Part shown: positions 52,774-64,000 of the stretch, in pieces
Layout of the letters: the number at the start of each line of letters is the position of its first letter
How positions within the stretch are numbered: the stretch's first letter is position 1
Assembly: GCA_007115705.1 (NCBI GenBank)
Contig: QXEO01000342.1
Location: 1,116,001-1,180,000, forward strand
DNA from: Dactylis glomerata
Taxonomy: Eukaryota; Streptophyta; Magnoliopsida; Poales; Poaceae
Direction of reading: 5' to 3'
DNA length: 64,000 nucleotides
Translations under genes and position numbers: made by a program
Notes under the pieces: model-generated
What the model saw: the letters and a program-made list of their open reading frames with translations, nothing else
What the model was told of the DNA's origin: nothing
Databases searched by the model: none

Positions 52774-55436
52774 CTAAGAATGATGGTTCTCCGCGCATGT
52801 GTACTGATTGTAGGGCTAATAATAATATTACCATTCGATATCATCACCCTATACCTCGTTTGGATGATATGCTTGATGAGTTGAGTGGTTCTATTATGTT
52901 CTCTAAAGTTGATTTGCGTAGTGGTTACCAGATTTGTATGCAATTAGGAGATGAATGGAAAACAGCTTTTAGAACTAAGTTTGTTATATATGAGTGGTTA
53001 GTAATGTCGTTTGGTTTAACTAATGACCTAGTACTTTTATGAGACTAATGAACGAAGTTTTATGTGCTTTTATTGGTTGTTTTCTGGTGGTATATTTTGA
53101 TGATGTTCTCATATATAGCAAATCTTTAGAGGACCATTTGGATCATTTACGTGTTGTTTTCAATGCTTTTCGTGATGCATGTTTGTATGGTAATCTTCAG
53201 AAGTGCACCTTTTGCCCAAATAGAGTTGCTTTTCTTGGCTATGTTGTTACATAACAGGGAATTGAAGTTGATCCAGCCAAGATTGAAGCTATTGAGAATT
53301 GGCCGCAGCCCACAATGGTCACACAAGTGAGGAGTTTTCTTGGCATCGCTGGGTTTTATAGGCGCTTTGTCAAAGATTTTGGCTCTATTGTTGCGCCATT
53401 GAATGAGATCACAAAGAAGGATGTGCCCTTTGTTTGGGGTGATGCACAACAAGAAGCCTTCATGATACTGAAAGATAAGTTAACACATGGTCCATGACTG
53501 CAACTCCCTGATTTTAATAAGACGTTTGAACTGGAATGTGTTGCTAGTGGAATTGGTTTGGGAGGTGTGTTATTACAAGAGGTAAAATAGGTAGCATATT
53601 TTATTGAAAAATTGAGTGGGCCTAGTCTGAACTATTCTACTTATGATAAAGAATTATATGCGCTGGTTCGGACATTAGAAACTTGGAAACATTATTTATG
53701 GCCTAAAGAATTTGTTATACATTCCGATCATGTATCTTTAAAGCATATTCGTAGTCAAGCAAAGCTGAATCGTCGCCACGCAAAGTGGGTTGAATTTATT
53801 GAATGTTTTCCTTATGTTATCAAACACAAAAAGGGTAAAGATAATGTTATTGCTGATGCTTTGTCGCGCCGCTATACTATGCTATCTCAGCTTGACTTCA
53901 ATTTTTTTTGTTTGGAAACCATAAAGGAACAATACTTGCATGATTTTTAATTTAAAGATGTCTTGCAGAATTGTAGAGATGGTAGAGCATCGAACAAATT
54001 CGTCCTTACTAATGGATTTGTGTTTCGTGCTAACAAACTATGCATCCCAGATGGTTCTGTTTGTCTTTTGTTGTTACCGGACGCGCATGGAGGAGGATTA
54101 ATGGGACATTTCGGTGTCAAGAAGATGGAGGATGTTCTTGCTGCACACTTCTTTTGGCCACGCATGCCGCGAGATGTTGAGAGATTCGTGGCACGCTGCA
54201 CTACTTGTCAAAAAGCTAAGTCTCGCCTTAATCCACATGGTTTATATATGCCTCTTCCTGTTCCTAGTGTTCCTTGGGAGGATATTTCGATGGACTTTGT
54301 TTCGGGATTACGTCGTACACAGAAGAGGAGGGATAGTATTTTTATTGTTGTGGATCGGTTTTCTACGATGGCACACTTTATTCCTTGTCACAAGACCGAT
54401 GATGCTGCGCATATTGCTGATTTGTTCTTTCATGATGTCGTTCGTTTGCATGGTGTGCCAAATACTATTGTTTCTGATCGTGATACTAAATTTCTTAGCC
54501 ACTTTTGGAGATGTTTATGGGCTAAGTTAGGGACTAAATTGCTGTTTAGTACTACATGTCATCCCCAAACAGATGGCCAAACTGAAGTAGTTAATAGAAC
54601 TTTATCTACTATGTTGCGGGCTGTTTTAAAGAAGAACTTAAAATTGTGGGAAGAGTGTTTGCCTCATACTGAATTTGCTTATAATCGTTCGCTGCATTCT
54701 ACCACAAAGATGAGCCCTTTTCAGATTGTCTATGGTTCTGTTCCACGTGCACCTATTGATTTGTTGCCTTTACCCTCTTCGGTGCAAAATAATTCCGATG
54801 CTACACAATGTGCTGAATTGATTTTAAAATTGTATGCAACTACTAAAGACAACATAGAACACATGAATGTTAAGTACAAAGTTGCTGGGGAAATAGGACG
54901 AAAAAGCATTTTTAATTTAAAGATCGTTTTCTTGATTTGCGCAAGTCTAAGTTAATGCCACGTGTTGATGGTCCTTTTAAGGCGATAGAGGAAATCAATG
55001 ATAATGCATATAAACTTCCTGCTGATTTTGGTACGGTAAGTCCTACATTTAACATTGCAGATTTGAAGCCTTACTTTGGTGAAGAAGATGAGATTGAGTC
55101 GAGGACGACTTCAATTCAAGATGGGGAGCATGATGAGGAGATCCCATCTATTGATACATCCGCTGCACCTACAGCGAACACATACAAGGACCTATCACTC
55201 GAGCTCGTGCCAAGCAACTTAACTATCAGGTACCTTCATTTCTTGGAACACTTTCTCACATACATGAGAATATGATGCTGCCTAAATCAGATATGTTTGT
55301 TACCCTTAGGAATGATGGACCTAGAATAGATGAGAGGGACAAGCATTGGAGCATGATCGTGCATGGAGATGGCAGCAAGCATTTGAGGATTAAAGAAGAT
55401 GACACAAGTGGAGATTTCAAAACTTTGAAGCCACCA
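52774..55436 (+). pseudogene. H RT-RNase H-integrase
   Basis: RT catalytic Y-F-D-D-V present (about 53094), but the frame is broken near 53030, by TAA at 53252-53254, by TGA at 53495-53497, by TAG near 53588 and by TAA near 53948. RNase H: L-E-C-V-A-S-G (Asp to Val). Integrase 53963-54955 is open with C-T-T-C-Q-K, S-M-D-F, I-V-S-D-R-D and D-G-Q-T-E-V-V, so its catalytic residues are intact. A rearranged ~40-base loss near 54900 removes F-E-V-G-D-L-V-W-L. The tail enters the LTR near 55131. Confidence 0.82.
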
Positions 55437-56055
55437 TAATGTTGGATGAAGACTTGGACGAAATATACAAAGAGGTACTTCATAAATTCGTCCATAGATA
55501 AATGTGGTGATGCGTCAACTTTATTTTTGGGCCAGGCCCATGTAATTTTTTCATCAAATAAGACATCCACTTTTAGGAGTCCGAATTTGAGGAGAAAAGG
55601 CATGTTAGGATTCCGTTCGACCTCCATACCCACGGCTGGTCGCACCCCTACCTTTTCCTCCTCAAATACCCCATGTAGCCATTATTAGAACTCAGATTTT
55701 GTTTAGACTAAAAGTTAGCCATTGCTGCAACTACGAGCTCGACTTTTGAGGCCAATTGCCTAGAAGAAGACCGCCTATTCGAAATCCCACCTTTTGAATA
55801 AAGCATACATCTTTCATCTGCAATATCTTGATTGCAATACTAGTTCTTACATGTTCTTGATTTCAGGTAGGAATTAAGACCCTCGCTGATCAGGCTGATC
55901 ATGCATCCGCAAGATCTGTAACTCCCGGAGATTGTCCTAGCGATTGCATTGGTGCACGAGCTTCGCACATGTAGTCGAATCATCAAGCACGAACTCCACC
56001 CACCAAATCGCCATATCAAGATCTCATCGAAAGATCGGACACCTCTGCCATATCA
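55131..56055 (+). repeat. 3' LTR of H
   Basis: TGATGAGGAGATCCC...CCATATCA, 925 bases, homologous to 22296-23221. Contains the tail region, which is shifted near 55180 by a lost base (A-N-T-Y-K-D against A-E-H-I-Q-G). Confidence 0.88.
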
Positions 56056-56074
56056 AGAAGTGCAACTGTGCCAT

Positions 56075-57331
56075 TGATACGTCCAAAATGTATCTACTTT
56101 CCCAAACCCTTCTATTGTTGTTTTCCCTCTAATTTGCTTATTTTGAATACAACTAACACGGACTAACGCTATTTTCGGCATAATTGCTCTGGTGTCTCGT
56201 TTTGTGCAGAAATCCAACTTTCAGGAAACTTCCCAGAAAATATCGCAAAACACCTATTTTACCAGAAGACAAGACGGAGATGAGCCACAAGGGGCCCACA
56301 CCACTTGGCTGTGCGGGCCAGGGCAGGCCGCGCCAGGGGGTGGTGTGGCCGCCTCGGCCACCACCTAAAGCCCTCCTTTCGCCTACATAAAGTCCCTGAC
56401 CCTAAAAACCGAGGGTGGTTCCACGTTTTTCCAAATAGAGTTCCGTTACGTCGCCACCACCAGAAACCTCGATTTGGAACCAGAAACTCCGTTCTGGCAC
56501 CCTGCCGGGACGGGGAATTGGAGGAGATCATCACCATCATCATTACCGATGCCTCTCCATCAACCATCCATGATCCCCCATCCATGTGTGAGTAATTCAC
56601 GCTGGAGGCCGAAGGGGATGGTAGGGATTGGATGAGATTATTCATGTAATTGCTATAAGACTGTTAGGGCATGGTTCCTAGTATCCGTTATTAGTGCTTT
56701 TGACATTGTTGCAACTTGTTGTGCTTAATGCTTGTCACGTTGGGCCCGAGTGCCATGATCTTAGATCTGAACATGTTATTGATTCATGAGGATAATTATT
56801 GTTTGTGATCTTACCTGCAAGTTGTATACACATATCGTTGTCCGGAACCCGAGGCCCCAAAGTGACAACAATTGGGATAACCGGAGGAGATGGTTGTGAT
56901 GTGAGTATCACGTGTGTTCCTGGAGTGTTAATGCTTTGCTCTGGTGCTCTATTAAAAGGAGCACCTTAATTACCAGTAGTTTCTCTTGAGGCCCCGCTGC
57001 AAACGGGCTGGTAGGACAAAAGATGTTGTGCAAATTTCTCTTTGCGAGCACGCTCGACTAGATACGGAAAACATGCCTATGGTTACTTAGTACTAGGATG
57101 CTTTATCATTATTTACTTGCAATTGCCCATGTCTTGATTATTATATGAATTATTTTGTCCATGCAACGCCCATTCATCCATTCCTATGCCTACAGTATTA
57201 TAATCCTGTTGTTTACTATAATCACTGCTGCTGTCTTTATTTTATTACTGCTGCTATTATTTTTTCTGCTACTATAAAATGGTTGCTACTGATAAACTGT
57301 TGCGAGCAAGTCTATTTCTAGGTGCAGCTGT
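56075..57331 (+). repeat. Element M: LTR of an Athila-like family, interrupted by L
   Basis: Begins TGATACGTCCAAAATGTATC, a start I associate with pooid grass LTRs, and runs to GGTGCAGCTG, where L inserted. No coding region. Nineteen unassigned bases (56056-56074) separate it from H. The remainder of M lies beyond L and outside the window. Confidence 0.7.
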
Positions 57332-58844
57332 GATGACCCACAAGTATAGGGGGTGTATCATAGTACTTTCGATAAATAAGAGTATCGAACCCAACGTGGA
57401 GCAGAAGGTGTTGACAAGCAGTTTTGATTAAGGAATCACTCTAAATACTAGCAAATGGGTTTTCAGGGGTATTTGATAATGCAAATAAATAAAGTACGAG
57501 TAAATAAAAGACAGTAATAATAATTGCTGCGAGTGGCCCAATCCTTTCTAGAGCAAAGGAAAAGCCGGTTGTGTTACTTATGATAACCAAACATTCCTGA
57601 GGACACACGGGAGTTTCTGTCAAGTGCTTTCGCTTCATATAGTTGATTAATCTTCATTGGTTTGATAGGTATTATGGGGGTGAACCTATGCTAATGCACT
57701 ACCCCAACTTGGACTAATAGATACTTGTGATTATACCCCTTGCAAGCATCCGCAACTACAAGAAAGTAATTAAGATAAATCTAACCACAACCTTAAACTC
57801 TGAGATCCTACACTCCCTGGTGCACTAGTTTCCTAACGGGGGTTTAGGTTTCTGTCGCTCCGGCAACCCCACAATTAGTAACGAAATACACAATGCATTC
57901 CAGTAGGCCCATAAAGCTGAAGTATCATGTAATCGACGTTCACATGACACCACTAGTAGAATAGCACCACAACATAAATATCAAACCATTAAATATTACT
58001 CAACATAGTTCCACAACTAACATCTTGACTTCTCCCGCGTCCTCAAGAACTAAACAAACTACTCACAAGACATTATATGGATCATGATCAGAGGTGAAAT
58101 AATGATGAATAACAATCTGGACATAAACCATAATTCAACAGTTCCACTCAATAGCGTCAACTACAAGTAGTAATCAACACCGGGAAAGTTTCCCCTATGA
58201 ACTAGACAAGATTCACCCCAAGATGTTACAGCGGGACGGCGTGGTGATGATGGTGATGAAGATGCTGGTGGCGATGGTGATGATTATGATGATCCCGATG
58301 AAGCCTAGCTCGATGACAGTGACAATGGTGACGATTTCCCCCCTCCGGGAAGGAATTTCCCCGGCAGATTTCTCCCTGCCGGAGAATTTTCTCTTTGTGT
58401 GTGTTTTCCGCCCTGCATAGGCGGTGGAGTTTTTCTGCGATCTTCCCTTCAGTCTTAGGTTTTCGGGGAGATGATATACGCAAAGGTGCGCTGGCAGAGG
58501 TGGGCCAGGGCGGCCACACCACCAGGCGGCGTGGCCTAGGGCTGGCCCGCGCCACCAGGTGGTGTGGGCCCCTAGTGTCTCACCTCGCCCTCTCCTTTTG
58601 GCTACTTTTGTCTTCGGGCGAAATAGGAACTTCTGGGTATTTTCCTGGAATTGCTGGTCTTCAGAAATATTGTATCTTGACGGTCCTTTTTCTAGCAGAA
58701 TCCTGACTCCGGTAGTGAATTCTCGAATAATCATCAAACATGCAAAATAGAGGAAATAACATAAGTATCATCTCTAAATATGAAATATATCAATTAATAA
58801 CAGTAAATTATGATATAAAATAGTGATGCAAAATGGACGTATCA
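57332..58844 (-). repeat. 3' LTR of L
   Basis: 1,513 bases; minus strand TGATACGTCCATTTTGC ... CTTGTGGGTCATCA. Contains ATG/GAT microsatellite-like sequence (58238-58300) and GC-rich GGCGTGG blocks (58500-58570). Confidence 0.87.
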
Positions 58845-58860
58845 AACCCCCCCCCCAAGC
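58845..58860 (-). other. Polypurine tract of L
   Basis: Minus strand GCTTGGGGGGGGGGTTT: ten consecutive G next to the LTR start. Confidence 0.85.
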
Positions 58861-60571
58861 TTAGACATCGCTTGTCCCCAAGCGAAAACTGAACTCAGTA
58901 AACATGACCACATGTTTATGGAGTGAAGTGTCGATAAACAAAATACGGACAAGAAGCATCACACTTACCAATACACAAGTCATAATAGACAGCAACTTCC
59001 CTTTATATAATTTAACTTGCAATGAGCAAAGGAGTCACAATAAAGGTGCACAAAGAAAATCATTATTGGTGATGGCAAACCCTTGTTCTTGGTCAGAGAA
59101 CAATAAACAAATTGTACTTATATTTCGATGAGAGCCTTTAAATAAGAGCTTACATTGCAAAAATCACATGCTCAATCATAGCAATCTCTTTACAGTCATT
59201 GATAGCTTTCAAAGATATATTCATTCAGATAAAAGCATCATACTAAACAAGGAAGGATAAAAGACATGATTGCAAAAATCAACATATGGATGGTTGGATC
59301 ACAACAACACAAATGCTTGCTTGAGATAGAGAGGAATAGGTTGACTCAACTTAAAAGTAAAAAGATAGGCCCTTCGCAGAGGGAAGCAGGGATTAATCAT
59401 GTGCTAGAGCTTTTCATTTGTAAAACAGAGATAAAAATTGTTTTGAGTGGTGGCTGTTCCTGTCAACGAATGGCAATGGAGTTCTTGCTATCTTCCATAC
59501 TAAACAAGTTGAGAGCGGTTCCAAATTGTTGATAAAGGCATTTATATGCACTTTTTATAGTTTGGCACTCCTCCCCACCTTTCCTTTCACAAACCATGGC
59601 TAACCGAATCCTTCGGGTGCCCACCAACTTTCTCATACCATGGAGGACTGCCTTTTTCTTTTTTTTTCTTTTTCTTTTTCTTTTTTTCTCTTTTTCTTTT
59701 TCTTTTTGAAGTTATAATGGTCTGACCAGCTCCCTTGCAAAATTAGTGACGAGCAGATGAAGCATTCAAGTCAAGGGGTACTTAATTTAGTATGGAGGAT
59801 AACAAACCCAACCACTATGTCCTCATGAGCTAAAAACAGTGTCACAAAATGAGAAGTATTTTGAAGGTTTTGAAAGGTAGCACATTAAAATTTACTTGGA
59901 ATGGCTTGAAATACCATGCATATGAATTTATAGTGGACTCTTTGGAGTAACTTGTTTTTGGGAGTTGGATGCACGAGAAGTATTCCCTCTCAGTACAGGT
60001 TTTTGGCTAGCAAGGCTGTGTAGCAAGCACAAGAGTTGAGTGAAACAAACATACATACATGTGATAGAAAACAATCATGCAATCTTCCTTGGAAGTACAA
60101 ATGATCTTAACTTGAGAATACTAAGCTTATGAGCCAATAAAGAAAGAAAGATAATGGAATAATGTATCTACATGTATTTCCCTCTTTTTTACTCAAGCCT
60201 CAAAGTATTGTTGCTACTGACCATTGCTAAGTTTGCCATAACCAACTAAATTTACTCATGCTCCCAAAGTGATACCAATACTTATCAACAAGATTAATCA
60301 TATAACAAAAATTGCAAACTAAAATAAAGTGTGCAAAAAGTAAATGATAAGACTTCTCATTAATATTTCATAACAGCAACTCACACCAAGGGATACATAC
60401 ATAACCAACTAAAGAAGAGATACTTCCACACTGCAAACTATCCTATATGATAACTTCTCTACTCAGGATATGACTCTACTGAAAAGTAAATGGGTAAAAG
60501 GTAATGATGTGATACCGCGACACTCCCCCAAGCTTGGAACAAGCCAAGGGGATGCCAATACCAATGACAAA
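58861..60571 (-). other. Long 3' untranslated region of L
   Basis: 1.7 kb, A/T-rich, no supported gene. Holds a pyrimidine tract of TTTTTC repeats (59646-59707, plus strand). The 88-codon plus-strand frame at 59266 shows no known feature. Confidence 0.55.
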
Positions 60572-61071
60572 TTACTCCTTCGGTGGTGGTGGTGCATCTT
60601 TATCATCATCAAACTTCCAAGGTAGAGGCTCCCCATCAAGAAAGGATGACTTGGTTTCCAATATCCTAAAACTGGCAGCAACACTTATTTGTTTAAACAT
60701 AGCCTCATACTCACAGTTTTGATTTTGCATGTCGTAGAGTTGTGCTTGTAATTTGTTGGTGGTCTCATGGAGTGATAAGATGTTATCCCAAAGCTCGACA
60801 GCCTCCTTCTTGTGCTTGGCGATGAGTTCTGCATTTATCCTATGGATAATGTCCACCTCGCGTTCTGCCATCTTCTTGTATCTAAAGACCTCTTGCTCCA
60901 ACTCTTCCATCCGAGCTTCCAGACTGCCCTCTCCTTTAGGACCCTAAAGATCTTCTATCTGCACCTTCCAATCCTTGAGCGACAACTCCTTGGGATGCAT
61001 CTTCAGCTCCCTCATGTACGGATTAATAATGTCCGAAAGGAATTCTCCTCGGATGAACCAGAAGAAGACAT
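60572..61071 (-). pseudogene. Extra sense ORF of L, coiled-coil protein
   Basis: ATG at 61071 (MSSSGSSEEN), a frame change soon after, a TAG near 60945 and then 112 open codons from 60910. The readable part is strongly helical with heptad-like spacing (M-E-E-L-E-Q-E-V-F-R-Y-K-K-M-A, L-S-L-H-E-T-T-N-K-L-Q-A-Q-L) and ends in an acidic, Pro-rich tail (W-K-F-D-D-D-K ... P-P-P-P-K-E). It lies between integrase and LTR in the sense orientation. Similar extra ORFs occur in some grass Athila elements; I do not know the function. Confidence 0.6.
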
Positions 61072-61410
61072 GGTGGCTCGAAAACTGAAAATACCTCCTA
61101 ACAGAAATATATCAAAATAAAAACACGACAAGAAAACAATATACAGACCTCGGGGACTCCGGGGGATTATATAGGCGAAAGTTTAACAACAAAAGGAAGG
61201 CACAGGATGAAATCGGGTCGGAAATGAGCTCCGAGGCGACCACACCACCAGGTGGCGCGGCCAGTAGGGGACCCGCGCCATGGGGTGGTGTAGTGCCTCC
61301 GGGCACCATTTCCTACTTGTTTTCGTCTCGTAATTTTTCATATTTAATGAAAACAACAAAAGTATAAGCAGAAAAGTTTAACGCGAACCTTTTCTGACTA
61401 GAACTATTAC
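61072..61410 (-). other. Spacer between L integrase and extra ORF
   Basis: 340 bases, GC-rich at 61200-61310 (GGCGCGGG-type blocks like those in the LTR). No supported feature. Confidence 0.5.
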
Positions 61411-62792
61411 CTATTCGAAAATGGACTTTGCAGTTTCTTGCATTTGTTCTTTGATGAATTCTTCCGGAGTCACTACTTGAATAATATCGATATCTTCATT
61501 ATAAGAATCTCCAGAAATATAATGCTTGAGTCTTTGCCCATTCACCACTTGCGTAGTGTTATCTTTAAGCGAAGCAATCTTTATCGCACCTGAACGATAC
61601 ACCTCTTCAATAATAAAGGGTCCTTCCCATTTCAAGAGTAATTTTCCTGTAAAAAAATCTGAGACGAGACCTATACAATAGAACTTTCTCACCAACATAA
61701 AATTCTCTCTTAAGAATTCTCCTATCATGCCACCTCTTAACTTTCTCTTTAAAGAGTCTAGCATTTTCATAAGCTTCACTTCTCCATTCATCTAGAGAAC
61801 TAAAATCAGGCAACCTTTTCTTACCAGCAAGCTTAAAATCTCTATTAAGCTCTTTCACTGCCCAAAAAGCTTTGTGTTCTAATTCTAAAGGCAAGTGACA
61901 AGCTTTTCCATAAACCATTTTGTAAGGGGACATCCCCATGGGGTTCTTATAAGCAGTTCTATAAGCCCATAAAGCATCATTTAACTTACTAGCCCAATTT
62001 TTCCTAGATCTATTTACAGTGTTCTGCAAGATAGACTTGATCTCTCTATTTGATAACTCTACTTGCCGACTAGTTTGAGGATGATAAGCTGAAGCAATTC
62101 TATGATTAACATCATATCTAGCAAGGGTCTTCCTAAAATCACCATGAATAAAATGAGAACCTCCATCAGTCATAAGATATCTAGGCACACCAAACATAGG
62201 AAACATCCTTAAGCATTTTTAACGAGGTCTCACCATCAGCACTCTTCGTAGGTATAGCTTCTACCCACTTAGTAACATAATCAACAACAACAACAACAAC
62301 AACAAGTATATGTGTATAACCTTCTGAAGGAGGGAAAGGACCCATAAAGCCAAATCCCCAACAATCAAACGGTTCAATAACAAGAGAATAATTCATAGGC
62401 ATTTCATTGCATCTAGAAATATTACCAACTCTCTGGCATTCATCACAAGATAAAATAAATTTTCTGGCATCTTTAAAAAGGTTAGGCCAATAAAAACCTG
62501 ATTGTAGAACCTTTTGTGCAGTTCTATCTCCAGCATGATGTCCTCCATAAGCACTACCATGACATTTCCTACATATCTCTGGTTGTTCATATTCCGGAAC
62601 ACATCTTCGCATAATACCATCCACTCCTTCTTTATATAAATGTGGGTCATCCCAAAAATCTTGCCTCAAGTCATAAAACAATTTCCTTCTCTGCTGAGCT
62701 ATAAAGGTTGGAGGCAAATACTTGGAAACAATAAAGTTAGCATAATCAGCATACCAAGGACTCCCTCGCGAGGTCACCTTTATTGCAGCCAA
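61411..62792 (-). pseudogene. L integrase
   Basis: Zinc region intact (H-G-S-A-Y-G-G-H-H ... C-D-E-C-Q-R). The first catalytic position reads W-G-F-G-F-M-G-P: the expected Asp is Gly. A run of eight Val codons (from GTT repeats, 62279-62302) stretches the following strand. Frameshift near 62200, after which T-D-G-G-S-H-F (second Asp) and Q-V-E-L-S-N-R-E-I-K (Glu) are present. A second frameshift near 61690 leads to the C-terminal W-E-G-P-F-I-I module, ending 61411. Confidence 0.85.
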
Positions 62793-63240
62793 CTATTCAT
62801 TTCGAAAACTATCATTAACGGGAATAGAATCATAAGAAATGTTTTCCAATCTATTCAAATTATCAGCAACAGGATTTTCAGCACCTTTCCTATCTACAAA
62901 TATGAAAATCAAATTCTTGTAAAAGCAACATCCATCTAATAAGCCTGGGCTTAGCATCTTTCTTTTCCATAAGATACCTAATAGCAGCGTGATCAGTATG
63001 AATAGTAACTTTTGAATCAACAATATAAGGTCTAAACTTATCACAAGCAAAGACAATGACTAGGAACTCTTTTTCAGTAGTAGCATAATTCTTTTGAGCA
63101 GCATCAAGAGTCTTACTAGCATAATGAATAACATTCAACTTCTTATCAGCTCATTGTCTAAGAACATCACCTACAACAAAATCACTAGCATCACACATAA
63201 TTTCAAAGGGTAAATTCCAATCAGGTGGTTGGAAAATAGG
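62793..63240 (-). pseudogene. L RNase H
   Basis: M-C-D-A-S-D-like start (about 63190), then Y-A-S-K-T-L-D, T-T-E-K-E-F-L, H-T-D-H-A-A-I-R-Y-L and a final G-A-E-N-P-V-A-D-N-L-N-R. Frame changes near 62940 and 63150. Confidence 0.8.
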
Positions 63241-64000
63241 AGCTGTCATTAAACCTTCTTAAGAATTTCGAAAGCTTCCTTACAATCATCATCAAAAACA
63301 AAAGGTACATCTTTTTGAAGAAGATTAGTAAGAGGCTTTGAAATTTTAGAGAAATCTTTAATAAACCTCCTATAGAAACCAGCATGACCAAGAATACTAC
63401 GAATACCTTTAACATCCCTAGGACAGGGCATTTTCTCAATTGTTTCAACTTTGGTCTGTCAACTTTAATACCTCTTTCAGAAATTTTATGTCCAAGAACA
63501 ATTCCTTCATTCAACATAAAATGGCATTTCTCCCAATTAAGAACAAGATTAGTTTCCTCACATCTCTGCAAAACTTTATCAAGATTGTGAAAATAGTTAT
63601 CAAAAGAAGTTCCATAGATGGAAAAATCATCCATAAATACCTCCACAATTTCTTCACAAAATCCATGAAAATAGCAGACATGCATCTTTGAAACGTAGCA
63701 AGAGCATTACACAAACCAAAAGGCATACGTCTATAAGCATAAGTTCCATAAGGACAAGTAAAAGTGGTTTTCTCTTGATCTTGCTTTTTAACAGCAATTT
63801 GAGAGAAACTAGAATAACCATCAAGAAAACAAAAATGAGTTTTCTTAGATAACCTCTCTAACATTTGATCTATAAACGGAAAAGGATAATGATCTTTTTT
63901 GTAACTATGTTGACCTTTCTGAAATCGATGCACATCCTATAACCAACTACTACTCTTTGAGGAATAAGCTCATTATTTTCATTAGGCACAACAGTAATTC
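63221..64000 (-). pseudogene. L reverse transcriptase (incomplete at window edge)
   Basis: Finger/palm motifs at 63930-63690, then a shift near 63680 before V-F-M-D-D-F (catalytic box with both Asp, about 63640), L-N-W-E-K-C-H-F-M, G-I-V-L-G-H-K-I-S, another shift near 63430, and G-I-R-S-I-L-G-H-A-G-F-Y-R-R-F-I-K-D. At least two frameshifts make it non-functional. Confidence 0.85.

Larger units (their letters stand above)
52774..56055 (+). mobile_element. Element H: 5'-truncated CRM-like element, G family
   Basis: Begins within RT (K-N-D-G-S-P-R-M-C) right at the E2 LTR end and runs through RNase H, integrase and a full 3' LTR. Closely similar to G at 19910-23221. The 5' half is absent, probably lost on the far side of E when the 46346/46347 junction formed. 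Confidence 0.85.
57332..64000 (-). mobile_element. Element L: Athila-lineage element (continues past window)
   Basis: On the minus strand: RT, RNase H, integrase, extra ORF, long untranslated 3' region, purine tract and 3' LTR. Athila assignment follows from RT motifs (F-C-F-L-D-G-Y-S, T-C-P-Y-G-T-Y-A-Y-R-R-M-P-F-G-L-C-N-A) and the LTR termini. AGCTG (57327-57331) should recur beyond the other end. Confidence 0.85.

Noticed and set aside
59646..59707. Pyrimidine tract as regulatory element or CRISPR-like repeat
   Set aside because: A simple TTTTTC microsatellite in an untranslated region; no spacer structure.
1..64000. Host genes, tRNA or rRNA genes, bacterial-type features
   Set aside because: Every extended coding match is retrotransposon-derived; no tRNA cloverleaf or rRNA segment was recognised. 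The TGGTATCAGA sites are primer binding sites, not tRNA genes.

Overview
The window contains no recognisable host gene. It is a plant genomic segment, almost certainly from a grass (Poaceae, probably a pooid), built entirely of nested Ty3/gypsy LTR retrotransposons. The grass call rests on three things: LTRs opening TGATACGTCC at 56075 and on the minus strand at 58844, a Tat-type element with an antisense gene, and CRM-like elements with TGATGAGGAC... LTR starts. Family and lineage names come from protein and LTR motifs I recognise, not from a search.

Layout. Elements are lettered here for reference. A (1-4622, +) is a non-autonomous CRM-like element inserted into B. B is a minus-strand CRM-like gag-pol element seen at 4623-6716 and again at 40770-46346. 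B is split by C (6717-40769, +), a Tat-lineage element of about 12.8 kb once insertions are removed. C carries a second RNase H and a spliced gene on the opposite strand. Three elements sit in C with clean 5-bp target duplications: D (12651-16454, +, TSD ATTGG, gag-protease only), F (17550-27180, +, TSD CAACG) and J (31533-39362, minus, TSD CCAAA). F contains G (19291-23221, +, TSD CAGCC).

A 4.14-kb tandem duplication (37998-42137 and 42138-46275) copied parts of J, C and B. Then come E1/E2 (46347-52773, minus), two non-autonomous gag-protease units sharing one central LTR. H (52774-56055, +) is a truncated relative of G. M (56075-57331, +) is an LTR interrupted by L (57332 to beyond 64000, minus), an Athila-lineage element with an extra coiled-coil ORF.

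How the pieces relate. B, F and J are the autonomous gag-PR-RT-RH-IN type. A, D and E keep the same LTR termini (TGAT...ATCA), a tRNA-iMet-type primer site and a protease-like domain, but lack reverse transcriptase and integrase, so they presumably depended on autonomous relatives. In A, D, E, G, H and J a C-terminal coding tail lies inside the LTR. All large coding regions are broken, and where a related copy shows the ancestral codon the stop is usually a C-to-T change. Hand-counted LTR differences (C about 6%, D about 3%, J about 2.5%, E about 2%, A about 1.6%, F and G about 1%; tandem duplication about 0.5%) agree with the order of nesting.
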